Under the pieces are notes generated by a model. It was not told the DNA's origin, made no database searches, and saw nothing but the letters and a program-made list of their open reading frames with translations. A stretch of 15,000 nucleotides of DNA from Halisarca cf. caerulea. Lineage: Eukaryota > Porifera > Demospongiae > Chondrillida > Halisarcidae. Each line of letters begins with the position of its first letter. Position 1 is the stretch's first letter. Below, one piece after another: positions 8,501 to 14,214 of the stretch. Made by a program: the position numbers and the translations under genes. The stretch is taken from contig CAUJGJ010000224.1 of the NCBI GenBank assembly GCA_963170055.1, positions 1-15,000 of the forward strand, given 5' to 3'.

Positions 8501-9202
8501 GCGTTAATTGTCCACTATTTGACTGCTGGTTGGACTGCCGATCATTGTCTAGTTCATTATGAAAGATACTATATTTCCAACATGCCTGACATAAAAACAT
8601 TGATTTGCTCACATGATATATTATTAGGATTTATAATTATATTATTATGGTTTGAAGACATTGTAATGTGGTAATCACTCCTATTTTTCACTTACCATGT
8701 TTAGTATATTATATGCTTTTTCTTTTATATACTTAGACGATTTTTGTCAATTGTAGAATGTGCAGCAGGTGCTGTTGCAGTTCACTGCAAAGGTCAGTTT
8801 TAATTTTCTAATGTTACAGTACATGTCCTCTTTATACAAAGTGTTGCTTTTGATTTTGAGTGGCTTTTTGTTGTGTCATTTTAGACATGATAAATTTAAA
8901 TGTTTTAAGTTGTACTGAAGTTCTCTGAAATCTAGATTCTTTTTGCTATACATTGTAGTTTTGTATGGACTTGTGACCACTTGTGCACATTCAAATCGTC
9001 ATTATAATACTATACTTTGTAGTGAAAGTGGTAATTGGTGCTATTATATTATTATGACTGTGTATACTGTGTTTGTGTTCACACAATGAATATCCATATG
9101 TGCTATCTTGTTAGCTGGCCTTGGGCGGACAGGGACACTGATTGCTTGCTATTTGATGAAGCACTATCATTTTACTGCTGCTGAAGCTATTTCTTGGTGT
9201 AG
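2527..9202 (+). CDS. CDC14: CDC14 dual-specificity phosphatase, internal six-exon part of the gene
   Basis: CDC14 enzymes remove phosphate mainly from CDK-type phospho-Ser-Pro sites. They act in mitotic exit, cytokinesis, centrosome and cilium function and DNA repair (known of the family). Six exons joined by GT-AG splicing give one uninterrupted frame of about 157 codons: 2527-2589, 2664-2700, 2820-2870, 2946-3120, 8737-8792 and 9115-9202. Diagnostic motifs in order are [66 protein letters not shown] with the general-acid Asp, and [11 protein letters not shown] with the nucleophilic Cys and P-loop Arg. All match animal CDC14A/B closely. The amino-terminal domain exons and everything after the active-site loop, which normally continues with an ICRPGS-type motif, were not found here. 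The catalytic residues are intact and every splice phase fits, so it looks functional. The paralogue type (A or B) cannot be decided. Confidence 0.95.
2664..2700 (+). CDS. CDC14: CDC14 exon: [11 protein letters not shown] linker segment
   Basis: This 37-nt exon encodes [12 protein letters not shown] plus the first base of a Gly codon (phase 1 end). It is bounded by a GATTTTAG acceptor and a GTATGT donor. The motif is nearly identical to vertebrate CDC14 at the start of the catalytic half. The donor lies at the start of a short GTAT tandem (2701-2714), so two further GTATGT sites follow at 4-nt steps. Confidence 0.93.
2701..2714 (+). repeat. GTAT microsatellite at a CDC14 splice donor
   Basis: GTATGTATGTATGT starts exactly at the intron border after 2700. 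It creates three consecutive GTATGT donor-like hexamers at 4-nt steps. Confidence 0.8.
2820..2870 (+). CDS. CDC14: CDC14 exon: [17 protein letters not shown] segment
   Basis: This 51-nt exon completes a Gly codon and then encodes [16 protein letters not shown] plus one base. The acceptor is TTGTTTTTCAG and the donor is GTAGAC. The F-x-GPH pattern followed by an ENG is typical of CDC14 just before the catalytic domain proper. The phases on both sides match the neighbouring exons. Confidence 0.93.
2946..3120 (+). CDS. CDC14: CDC14 exon: first half of catalytic domain with general-acid loop
   Basis: This 175-nt exon encodes [17 protein letters not shown], then [20 protein letters not shown], then [11 protein letters not shown], and ends within a Glu codon (phase 2). 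In CDC14 the Asp of the F-x-DGSTP loop is the general acid, here the GAT codon at 3089-3091. The acceptor is TCTTTGTTAG and the donor is a consensus GTAAGT. The long intron that follows is packed with mobile elements, the first starting 27 nt past the donor. Confidence 0.96.
3148..3523. mobile_element. About 376-bp inverted-repeat MITE in CDC14 intron
   Basis: The left arm (about 3148-3310) and right arm (about 3365-3523) are imperfect reverse complements. AAAAGGATGTATGATTGA pairs with TCAATCCTACATCCTTTT, AAAGAGGTT with AACCTTTTTG, GAAACAAGGTTAAGTTGTG with CACAACTTAACCCTTGTTTC, and GCACAGGGCT with AGCCCTGTGC. The right arm carries about 25 extra bases. A second, truncated copy sits at 1-142. 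The open frames on both strands here are by-products of the palindrome. Confidence 0.75.
3524..4061. other. No recognised feature: unique AT-rich intron sequence
   Basis: I see no long open frame, no repeat shared with the rest of the window and no splice-bounded coding segment. A small near-palindrome, GGTCCATAGACC, is at about 3742. Confidence 0.55.
4062..4546 (+). mobile_element. One-ended partial copy of the 797-bp element at 7777-8573
   Basis: It begins TATGGTACTTTTCATAATAA like the left end of the element at 7777. It then runs about 485 nt collinear with the reverse complement of 8573-8087. Shared landmarks are AGTGGACAGAAT, ACATTGTGCAAG, AAGGTTACCGG, ACTTGTTTAAGACAAAAGG, AATCTTGGC, GCTGTTA and GAGAGACTCGCCA. 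Near its start, GGTCA- and CAGTC-containing units of about 14-20 bp repeat loosely (4105-4190). It stops at the palindrome 4531-4568, so the other end is missing or rearranged. Confidence 0.75.
4531..4568. repeat. Perfect 15-bp-arm hairpin at the end of the partial element copy
   Basis: TTGAGAGACTCGCCA (4531-4545) is repeated as its exact reverse complement (4554-4568) around an 8-nt loop. In the related copy (8087-8101) this sequence appears once and the flank is unrelated, so an inverted duplication formed at this breakpoint. Confidence 0.85.
4569..5696. other. Intron sequence without a recognised gene
   Basis: Two overlapping minus-strand open frames (about 4681-4937) contain [16 protein letters not shown] in one frame, which I do not recognise. 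They lack a second supporting exon. A short dispersed repeat sits at 4983-5024. TAGATACTCTA at 5363-5373 may be a further eroded piece of that repeat. Confidence 0.5.
4983..5024 (+). repeat. Short dispersed repeat with TATAGAGTATCTAT core, copy 1
   Basis: ATCCTGGTTGTGAAGTATAG followed by AGTATCTATAGTGTAATG is shared, with few differences, with 14215-14250. It is also shared with the sequence into which the hairpin MITE at 11064-11155 is inserted. The core TATAGAGTATCTATA is nearly palindromic. Confidence 0.65.
5697..6750. mobile_element. GGGATGAAAC-family MITE (copy A), split by a nested insertion
   Basis: The left end (TACTGTATGCAC, then CATGGGATGAAACTT) and right end (AAGTTTCATCCCACG, then GCGTACAGTA) are inverted repeats. 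Its interior matches copy B at 9221-9544 in order: GCAATGACCAAAATGGCTGT, AACAGGGGTCATC, AGAAGCACT, TAATGGC, AAGTTTAT, TATCAAT, AGGTAG and TTCGCGAAAAT. Without 5903-6640 the element is about 316 bp, close to copy B (about 324 bp). Ends are accurate to within a few bases. Confidence 0.8.
5903..6640. mobile_element. 738-bp insertion nested in the GGGATGAAAC MITE
   Basis: Copy B reads AAGTTTATATCAATTT without interruption. Copy A reads AAGTTTAT, then 738 bp of unrelated sequence, then TATATCAATAG. The repeated TAT (or TA) at the junctions fits a target-site duplication. The insert ends show a weak inverted similarity: GCAGTTGAATCT at the left against CAAGTTGAACTC from the right. It has no long open frame. 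Family unknown. Confidence 0.65.
6751..7776. other. Intron sequence without a recognised gene
   Basis: Open frames at 6834-7016 and 7222-7449 are AT-rich, unsupported by splice sites and unlike any protein I know. CGCGAAGTTATTTATCTGC near 6890 vaguely resembles the interior of the GGGATGAAAC MITE family but is too short to call. Confidence 0.5.
7777..8573. mobile_element. 797-bp non-autonomous element with about 32-bp terminal inverted repeats
   Basis: The left end TATGGTACTTTTCATAATAA followed by ACTGGACAATGA is matched by the reverse complement of the right end, TATAGTATCTTTCATAATGA followed by ACTAGACAATGA. Only a few of about 32 positions differ. The right 487 bp recur in inverted orientation at 4062-4546. 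A TA at both borders may be the target duplication. A 68-codon minus-strand frame (8203-7997) shares ILAEE-K/R-YAV with the translation of the other copy. That follows from DNA identity and is not proof of coding. Confidence 0.7.
8574..8736. other. End of the long CDC14 intron
   Basis: AT-rich sequence leads to the acceptor of the exon at 8737. The pyrimidine-rich stretch TTTTTCTTTTATATACTTAG at 8717-8736 is the splice acceptor. Confidence 0.6.
8737..8792 (+). CDS. CDC14: CDC14 exon: HCK part of the active-site loop
   Basis: This 56-nt exon completes Glu and encodes [18 protein letters not shown] plus the first base of Ala. The catalytic Cys of the Cx5R signature is the TGC codon at 8786-8788. 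The acceptor is TATATACTTAG and the donor is GTCAGT. The split of the active-site loop after HCK is joined exactly by the next exon. It was found by motif, because the exon is too short to stand out as an open frame. Confidence 0.95.
8793..9114 (+). other. 322-nt CDC14 intron splitting the active-site loop
   Basis: It starts GTCAGT and ends TTGTTAG between the HCK and AGLGRTG halves of the catalytic signature. It contains TATTATATTATTATGAC and other AT-rich sequence, with no other feature recognised. Confidence 0.85.
9115..9202 (+). CDS. CDC14: CDC14 exon: AGLGRTGT part of the active-site loop
   Basis: This 88-nt exon encodes (A)[19 protein letters not shown] and then TAAEAISWC, ending two bases into a codon that is normally Arg. 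It supplies the P-loop Arg and the helix after the active site, nearly identical to vertebrate CDC14. The acceptor is ATCTTGTTAG and the donor is GTATGT. A MITE begins about 18 nt past this donor. No continuation (an ICRPGS-like motif) was recognised up to 15000, so the next intron appears longer than 5.7 kb. Confidence 0.96.
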
Positions 9203-9220
9203 GTATGTACAAATACATGT

Positions 9221-9544
9221 TACCGTACGTGTGCAAATTTTCACGGGATGAAACTTTCGTGAATTTGCGGATTGGTAGCAAATTTTAAGTCTGCAAAAAT
9301 TAAGGTGCAGTGCAATGACAAAAATGGCTGTCAAAAAAACAGGAGTCATCAAGAAGCACTACAGCGTTTTCACTCATTTGTTTAATGGCTTTTGTCCAGA
9401 AACAGAGGAAGTTTATATCAATTTAAGACTAAAAGAAGGTAGGATTAAATAGGGGATCAGTGAAAATGAAAAAAAAACATGGAAATTTTCGAAAATTGGC
9501 CATCTGTGAAAGTTTCATCCTGCGAAAGTTGCACTTATGAAGTA
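9221..9544. mobile_element. GGGATGAAAC-family MITE (copy B), uninterrupted
   Basis: The left end TACCGTACGTGTGCAAATTT leads into CACGGGATGAAACTTTC. The right end, read on the other strand, gives AGTGCAACTTTCGC leading into AGGATGAAACTTTC. The interior matches copy A (5697-6750). Its left end lies about 18 nt past a CDC14 donor. Its right end interrupts an antisense coding exon and supplies that exon's stop codon. Confidence 0.8.
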
Positions 9545-9891
9545 TTTGTAGCTCTGAAGGCTCTTGTAGTTCTTCACTTCCTCCAAAGTAGCAAAGCTAG
9601 TGGTGTTCAGCAAGTAAATGACAACGTCTGGATAGCTGAATAGAAAAAGCGATTTTGTTAAAATTGTTGCAGAATAATAGCTATTATGATCGTTTGCTAT
9701 AGATACAAGGGCTAGCATGTAAGTACGCACCTTAGATCGGGCAAAAGGGAGAAATTATCTTCAAAATCTTCCTTTTTCAGAATATAAGTATCTTCTCCAC
9801 TTATGTAAGATAGCTTTTCTTCATAGCACACTTTGCTTTTGAAATCCAGCTTCAAAAAACATCCAAAACAGAGCTGGCGACGGCCATTCTC
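9544..9891 (-). pseudogene. Antisense two-exon relic of a SWIM-associated transposon-type protein, cut by a MITE
   Basis: Minus-strand exon 9891-9731 encodes up to 53 codons, from ENGRRQLCFGCF through YISGEDTYILKKEDFED to FSLLPDL, and ends with a GTGCGT donor. A 95-nt intron (9730-9636) ends TTTTTCTATTCAG. The next exon starts at 9635 in matching phase and reads SYPDVVIYLLNTTSF, then LEEVKNYKSLQSYKYFIS. I know the pattern of Y-x-D-(V/I)-x2-YL followed by LK-x-YKSLEAY-x-(Y/F)F-V-x-GW from the region before the SWIM finger in invertebrate transposon-derived proteins. Just after YKYFIS the frame enters the inverted repeat of the 9221-9544 MITE and hits TGA at 9517-9515. No SWIM Cys/His motif follows. 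The upstream start is uncertain: TAG precedes the exon at 9894-9892, and a second frame with an ATG (MDIGEWPSPALFW) overlaps it. Confidence 0.5.
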
Positions 9892-10152
9892 CTATATCCA
9901 TGTGTACTTCGCAGATTTGTTTTGCCACACGGAAGTAGTTAACTGCAAAATTCGTGACGTAATTGCAAACGCTCTATATGACTGCCAATACAGTTGCTGT
10001 GGTCAGGTTCACTGAGCCTTTTTGCAGAAATTGGGAAGTCAAGACCTTAGATGTAATGCCCATACTGTAGATTCGGATTTTTTGTAGGTTTAAAATTTTG
10101 CTAATACATTGCATGTTAAATAACATTTACAATCTAATTTTGCATTTAACAC
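9892..10152. other. Sequence upstream of the antisense relic; no clear gene
   Basis: A 60-codon + strand frame (9833-10015) overlaps the antisense exon and is probably its shadow. A CRE-like TGACGTAA at 9955-9962 is the only regulatory-looking word, and it may be chance. Confidence 0.4.
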
Positions 10153-11002
10153 TACAGTGAAACCCATTTACCATGAAACTTAAGGGCCGATAAAAAGTGT
10201 TAATGTTATCAGAATTTCATGTTATCAGAACAATTAGGAATACCAAGGGTATTGAAGGGGCCACTTGCTATTTTCATGTTAACAAATGTGACAGGGCCCT
10301 AGGAAAACGACCCTTATCGCGATAATAATATTTGTTCAGTACAATTAAAGTTTGAAGGAAAGTGAAGTTTTCCAGATTTCACTTTTACTATGCAGTGAGT
10401 AACTACAAGGCTTGACCTACCTTCGCTTGAAATTTGGCACTCTAAAAGTGCTTTTAACTGAGTGAACAAACTGGTTGAAAAGAGGTACTATACTTAAAAT
10501 CACTTCTTCGCCAACCGCGTGCACGGATAATTGTTTACATAACACGTATAATTATGCGGAGAATATGCGGAAGTTCGGCTAAGATCCCATACACATGCTA
10601 GTCTCGCGTTGCCCAGAACGCTTCTCGCCTCCATAATCTTATGCTGACGTCATTGGGTTGAGCTGTCTGGGCAACGCGAGACTAAACACATACTCACACC
10701 TGTCTACTAATTTCCCACAGTATACGGAAAACCGATTTATTGGTTTCGCATATTGTATACACTGACTTCATCGCTGTGGTTCTCATAATAACAATTTCAA
10801 AATTCGCGCTCTTTGGCAAAGAATATCTCAACGTAGAATGATGCTATACGGACAAGTTGCATACCATTCTATAGCTAATGACGTGCTCTTTCATGTCATA
10901 TGCAAAACGGACAATTGAATCTGGGTGCGATAAGGGTCGTTTTCCTAGGCCCTGTCACAAATTACACATAAAGTGAGTTTGAGTTAACAGGGTTCCACTG
11001 TA
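10153..11002. mobile_element. 850-bp TA-flanked element with CAGTG(A/G)AACCC ends and internal 32-bp inverted repeats
   Basis: The left terminus is TACAGTGAAACCC (10153-10165) and the right is GGGTTCCACTGTA (10990-11002), with TA at both borders. Further in, GTGACAGGGCCCTAGGAAAA followed by CGACCCTTATCGC (10288-10320) recurs as its reverse complement at 10927-10958 with a single-base deletion. No transposase-like frame was seen between the arms, so it is non-autonomous. A separate 86-bp MITE is nested in it at 10599-10684. TA insertion and CAGTG ends suggest a Tc1/mariner-type mobiliser; this is an inference. Confidence 0.75.
10599..10684. mobile_element. 86-bp MITE with 19-bp perfect inverted ends, nested in the 850-bp element
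   Basis: TAGTCTCGCGTTGCCCAGA at the left and TCTGGGCAACGCGAGACTA at the right are exact reverse complements. Flanking TACACATGC and AACACATAC agree at 7 of 9 positions and look like an aged 9-bp target duplication. The outer TAGTCTCG and the 9-bp duplication match the hairpin element at 11064-11155, so they belong to one superfamily. Confidence 0.8.
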
Positions 11003-11040
11003 TGTACGTACTGATTTAAAATTGGTAACCAGCAACTTGC

Positions 11041-11183
11041 GTGTGACACACCATAGATACTCTTAGTCTCGTTCCCAGCCCACACTTCCGCCGCCGTCAT
11101 TTTTTCGCACCGGAAAAAATGGCGGCGGCAGAAGTGTGGGCTGGGAACGAGACTAAGATACTCTATACCCCAACCACAGATGA
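11041..11183 (-). repeat. Short dispersed TATAGAGTATCTAT repeat, copy 3, interrupted by the hairpin MITE
   Basis: Read on the minus strand without 11064-11164, it gives ATCTGTGGTTGGGGTATAGA followed by GTATCTATGGTGTG. This aligns with the repeats at 4983-5024 and 14215-14250. Confidence 0.65.
11064..11155. mobile_element. 92-bp near-perfect hairpin MITE with 9-bp target-site duplication
   Basis: Two arms of about 43 bp run from TAGTCTCGTTCCCAGCCC to GGGCTGGGAACGAGACTA. They differ at only two positions, and a few bases (GCAC) form the loop. AGATACTCT directly precedes (11055-11063) and follows (11156-11164) the element as an exact 9-bp duplication. Removing the element and one duplication copy restores a third copy of the TATAGAGTATCTAT repeat on the minus strand. 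The arms are GC-rich (CCGCCGCCGTC) in an AT-rich setting. A transcript through it would form a long stable stem. Confidence 0.9.
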
Positions 11184-11903
11184 TTCACGTGTACTTATGC
11201 GAGTAAAAAATACATGCAAATTAACACCCTGTGAAAGTTGAAATTCAAATGTGTGTAGCTGAGCAAAAAGTGAACAAAATTGTGGTGAAGTGGCTGGAAT
11301 CTAAAGGTGCCGGTAAAACAAACCAAGTCAATGTGAAACACGGCAATGTGTCACACAGGAAGATTGCAGCTTGTCGTGAAGCTTAGAACGATGCTATCAA
11401 TGGACCGTGCTCAATCTTATAGATTGAACTCCTGATCAACTTTAGAATGTGGGACCAAACACTGTACGTAAGCAGCAGACCCAAGGTGGAGAGGCTTAAA
11501 GAAGAAAATAGCACTGGTACGTTACAACCGATTCTGCCTCCTGGGGGCTATGGACCTTCTGTAGGTGCTTCTAAACTGATGCACTGTAACATGGGATCTG
11601 GCGAGTTTGTATGCTTCAGACAGTAACTTTATGATCAGTATTGTTCTATGCTATGCCAGTGCTGGGAAAATACAGATTTTTGTGGTTTGGTCTGTTAATT
11701 GATACCAGGAAATTAGTCAATCAGCTGATTGTCGCCCTCTTCCAATGCAGGTGCATCACAAGGGAGGCACAAACGTTATGTAGCATCAGTTTAGAAGCTG
11801 GTTATAACCTATACAGTACTTACGTCATGACAGCACAATAAAGATGGAGATATGTAGCAATGGGTATTAGAATACTGCGAAACTACTGGAAAAATGCCCT
11901 CCT
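11165..11903. other. No firm gene; one short coding-like stretch
   Basis: A + strand frame of about 50 codons at 11228-11384 reads VEIQMCVAEQKVNKIVVKWL and then KIAACREA before a stop. It has a coding-like composition, but I cannot assign it and it lacks splice support. The frame at 11641-11841 has no recognisable domain. Confidence 0.4.
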
Positions 11904-11977
11904 TAGTCACCAGACCCTTCTCCTTCCTCCTTTGGAACGTGCGGAGAAACAGGAAATGGTCTGGCTCCGCGAGACTA
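11904..11977. mobile_element. Degraded TAGTCTCG-type MITE
   Basis: The right end is GGTCTGGCTCCGCGAGACTA (11958-11977), ending CGAGACTA like the two other members. A shortened left end, TAGTCACCAGACC (11904-11916), pairs with it if a few bases have been lost. No target duplication is visible. Confidence 0.45.
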
Positions 11978-12725
11978 CCCAAGATAAGCAACTGTTTGTA
12001 TTGTGTATAAAATCAATGCATTATAACACGTGCATTGTGTATTAATTTTTTTAACTACAAACACCTGACGTCTTGAGGCTTGACCCGAACGTTGAAGAAC
12101 TATTCAAGATAGAATTGTCTAGGAATACTTTAAAACAAAGAGATCAACTTTGCTGAGGTAATAGAAGCCCCAAACTATACAACAATAACAGCTATTAGGG
12201 GTCACAATGCACGTCTTAGGTACAACAAGGCAAAGTTATGAATACGCAACAGGTATAACTTGAGAACAAATTTGCAAGACACCAGAAAGATTTATACCAT
12301 CATTTTCTTACTCCATGTGTACCTGGAATCCTGTGCTATAATGCTATGAAGGTTGTTTCGCTGGATTTGCTTTGGTTGTCGAGATACAAGCCAAATAGAC
12401 AAATTTCACCATTTGACAAATGGCAGTTTTGTACACAAATTTTCTTGGCCCGAGTACTTCCAATTGACACAGTTCGAATCTTGCAATACTAACAAGGAAC
12501 TGACCTAAACAACCATGTGTGTTTTAGAACGGCTAGCTTGATTATTTTCAAGGAAATCAGGGCCATGTGCACACACTACGAATGGAATGATGGACAATCT
12601 CAAATCGATCGGGTAGGCTGACCACAAATTATCATACCTACTGTGTATTTCCTAATTTTTGTCAGAGCAAATTTCATACAGTTTTGGTCATTTAGTGATA
12701 ATTTTGCTCTGGCTTTTATCCTGAT
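11978..12725. other. No recognised gene or repeat
   Basis: AT-rich sequence without a long open frame on either strand, without recognisable splice-bounded coding and without repeats shared elsewhere in the window. Confidence 0.55.
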
Positions 12726-12778
12726 GAATAATTAGAGAATGCCGACGAATAATTAGAGTCGCCGACGAAAAATTAGAG
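12726..12778 (+). repeat. Three tandem GAATAATTAGAG units
   Basis: GAATAATTAGAG at 12726-12737 and 12747-12758 and GAAAAATTAGAG at 12767-12778 are spaced 20-21 bp apart. The second and third are preceded by GCCGAC. Related motifs recur at 13334-13345 (GAATAATTAGGG), 13364-13372, 13402-13413 and 13419-13429. Confidence 0.8.
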
Positions 12779-12911
12779 AACAAAATGGCGTTGTTCAGTT
12801 TGAGCATAGGTTTGACAGTTGTTCCCCCCGTGAAAGGTTATCATGTATATAAGATCGCTGAGAGTCCACTATTGGTGACTATACCTAACATTTGAATGAG
12901 AACTAAATGGG

Positions 12912-13205
12912 TTATTTGCCATTTCTAACAAAATGAGGCATTCTGCCGGAAGACGATGGTCGAGTAGTATGTTTAAAGTAATCGGTGGGAAATGTCTTTG
13001 GTGGAGGGAGCGACTGTGTCAGATCAGCCACATCAAACTCTTCGGGGTCGCTGAAGCAGGTTTTGTCAGAGTCACCATCGCTGCAATTTTCTGGATCGCT
13101 AAACCGTTTGCAGCAGCCTATCCCAACAGGTGGAAAGCACTGGAATACTTGGAAGAATCTAAGATGGGCTGTCTGGAGACTTGGGAGAGTGCAAATTATC
13201 TTATT
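12912..13205 (-). pseudogene. GC-richer open segment, possible antisense coding relic
   Basis: The minus strand is open for 97 codons, from a double TGA at 13211-13206 to a TAA at 12914-12912. It reads CCKRFSDPENCSDGDSDKTC, then FSDPEEFDVADL, and ends MPHFVRNGK. It is acidic with an internal FSDPE repeat. The + strand is also open here in two frames (12933-13289, 118 codons from ATG, and 12985-13215). A TATATAAG sits at 12846-12853 before the longer one. Base composition is clearly richer in G and C than the flanks, which suggests former coding sequence. I prefer the minus frame by composition but recognise no family. Confidence 0.3.
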
Positions 13206-13283
13206 TCATCAATAATTTCGGGGTTTCACTGTACAGTGCTGACAAAACTAATCTCTTTCGATTACAATAATAGTCGAATCTAT

Positions 13284-13430
13284 CTCTAATTGTGTCGTCA
13301 CAATTGTGGTGACGACATGATAGAGGCAAAGGCGAATAATTAGGGGACGTCATACTTCATCATGAATTAGAGTACATTTTGAAGTGATTTTGGTATATGA
13401 CGAAGAAATAGAGTGACAAAAAATTAGGGA
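13284..13430. repeat. Right-hand block of AATTAGAG-type motifs with a small hairpin
   Basis: GTCGTCAC (13294-13301) and GTGACGAC (13309-13316) form an 8-bp stem around AATTGTG. CTCTAATT (13284-13291) is an inverted AATTAGAG. Further motifs in direct orientation follow: GAATAATTAGGG, GAATTAGAG, GAAGAAATAGAG and AAAAATTAGGG. Together with 12726-12778 they bracket the GC-richer segment. Confidence 0.6.
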
Positions 13431-13609
13431 ATATATGGTAATAACTTTACTGCCTGCTAAACGAACTCACCAGGTGCTTCACCAAAATTTTGATGGCTTC
13501 AAATGAGATAACAGTAAACCACAAAAGAGCAAAGTAGTCAGGGGCCTCAGGCAATGTAGCCCTGTCTAGTTAGTGAGTTGCGCGACCCTAAAAATCTAAC
13601 GCGATCTGT

Positions 13610-13816
13610 CTACATAATTTTATATGGCGCCGTATGGCACCGTGACAACACTTTTAAGAAGGTCGATCCGCAAGCCAATTCCAAAGAAATCGTCTCATAT
13701 TCACATTGGTAGGTTTTAAAATATGCAGAATTTATCAATTCCAGTCCTTTATTCCCAAAATATATCTTCTTCAAGAGGTTAATCGTGAGAATAAAAGAGC
13801 CGCGAAACAGCAACAT
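13610..13816 (-). other. Unassigned minus-strand open frame
   Basis: It has 68 codons starting MLLFRGSFILTINLLKK and containing YQCEYETISLELACGS. The composition is plausible for protein. I found no splice sites joining it in phase to the candidate exon at 14173-14018, and no family is recognised. It could be a relic exon or chance. Confidence 0.2.
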
Positions 13817-14017
13817 TGATCACTAACTTTGTGTGTAAATTACGCACTTCGTATTTCAAATGAAGCAAAGTTGTGATTTCCAACTATTTGTATGTTCTTT
13901 TCTCAAAATGTTGATGTATATTCCGAGCAGTTTGGTCCATCCATCGCGGAGATAGGTGCTTTGGTAGACAACCCTACTTTTTAGCAATAATCTCCGTGGT
14001 GCCGTTTAGCTTCATAC

Positions 14018-14173
14018 CTGAGTATACGCCCATGGCGTAGAAATTTTGCGCCCACAGACCGTTTTGGGGAAGCTCATTCTCAGCGAGGACACAACGGATT
14101 TCCCTGGAATTTGTATTAAAATGAAGCTTAAAGAAAGAGCTATTAATCTCAGAATGATACAAAGGGAGAACAT
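14018..14173 (-). other. Possible minus-strand exon, two competing frames
   Basis: Minus-strand sequence 14173-14018 ends with a good donor (TCAG then GTATGA). In one frame an ATG with A at -3 (AAACATG) starts MFSLCIILRLIALSLSFILI, a signal-peptide-like hydrophobic start of 52 codons. The other frame is open for about 68 codons and reads EIRCVLAENELPQNGLWAQN followed by FYAMGVYSG, which also looks like real protein. Only one can be coding. I recognise neither and found no partner exon. The segment is GC-richer than its flanks. Confidence 0.3.
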
Positions 14174-14214
14174 GTTTCTCTCAAAATAGATGCTAATCGC
14201 TAGTCTAGTTGCCT

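Larger units (their letters stand above)
3121..8736 (+). other. 5.6-kb CDC14 intron colonised by mobile elements
   Basis: This intron separates the general-acid exon from the active-site exon. It starts GTAAGT and ends ACTTAG. It is about 50 times longer than three of the other introns of the gene (74, 119 and 75 nt). Most of the excess that I can explain is inverted-repeat elements: 3148-3523, 4062-4568, 5697-6750 and 7777-8573. No conserved exon was recognised inside it. Confidence 0.85.

Noticed and set aside
11641..12045. Overlapping + and - strand open frames of 60-66 codons
   Set aside because: Part of the region is a degraded MITE (11904-11977). No splice signals or domains support any of the frames.
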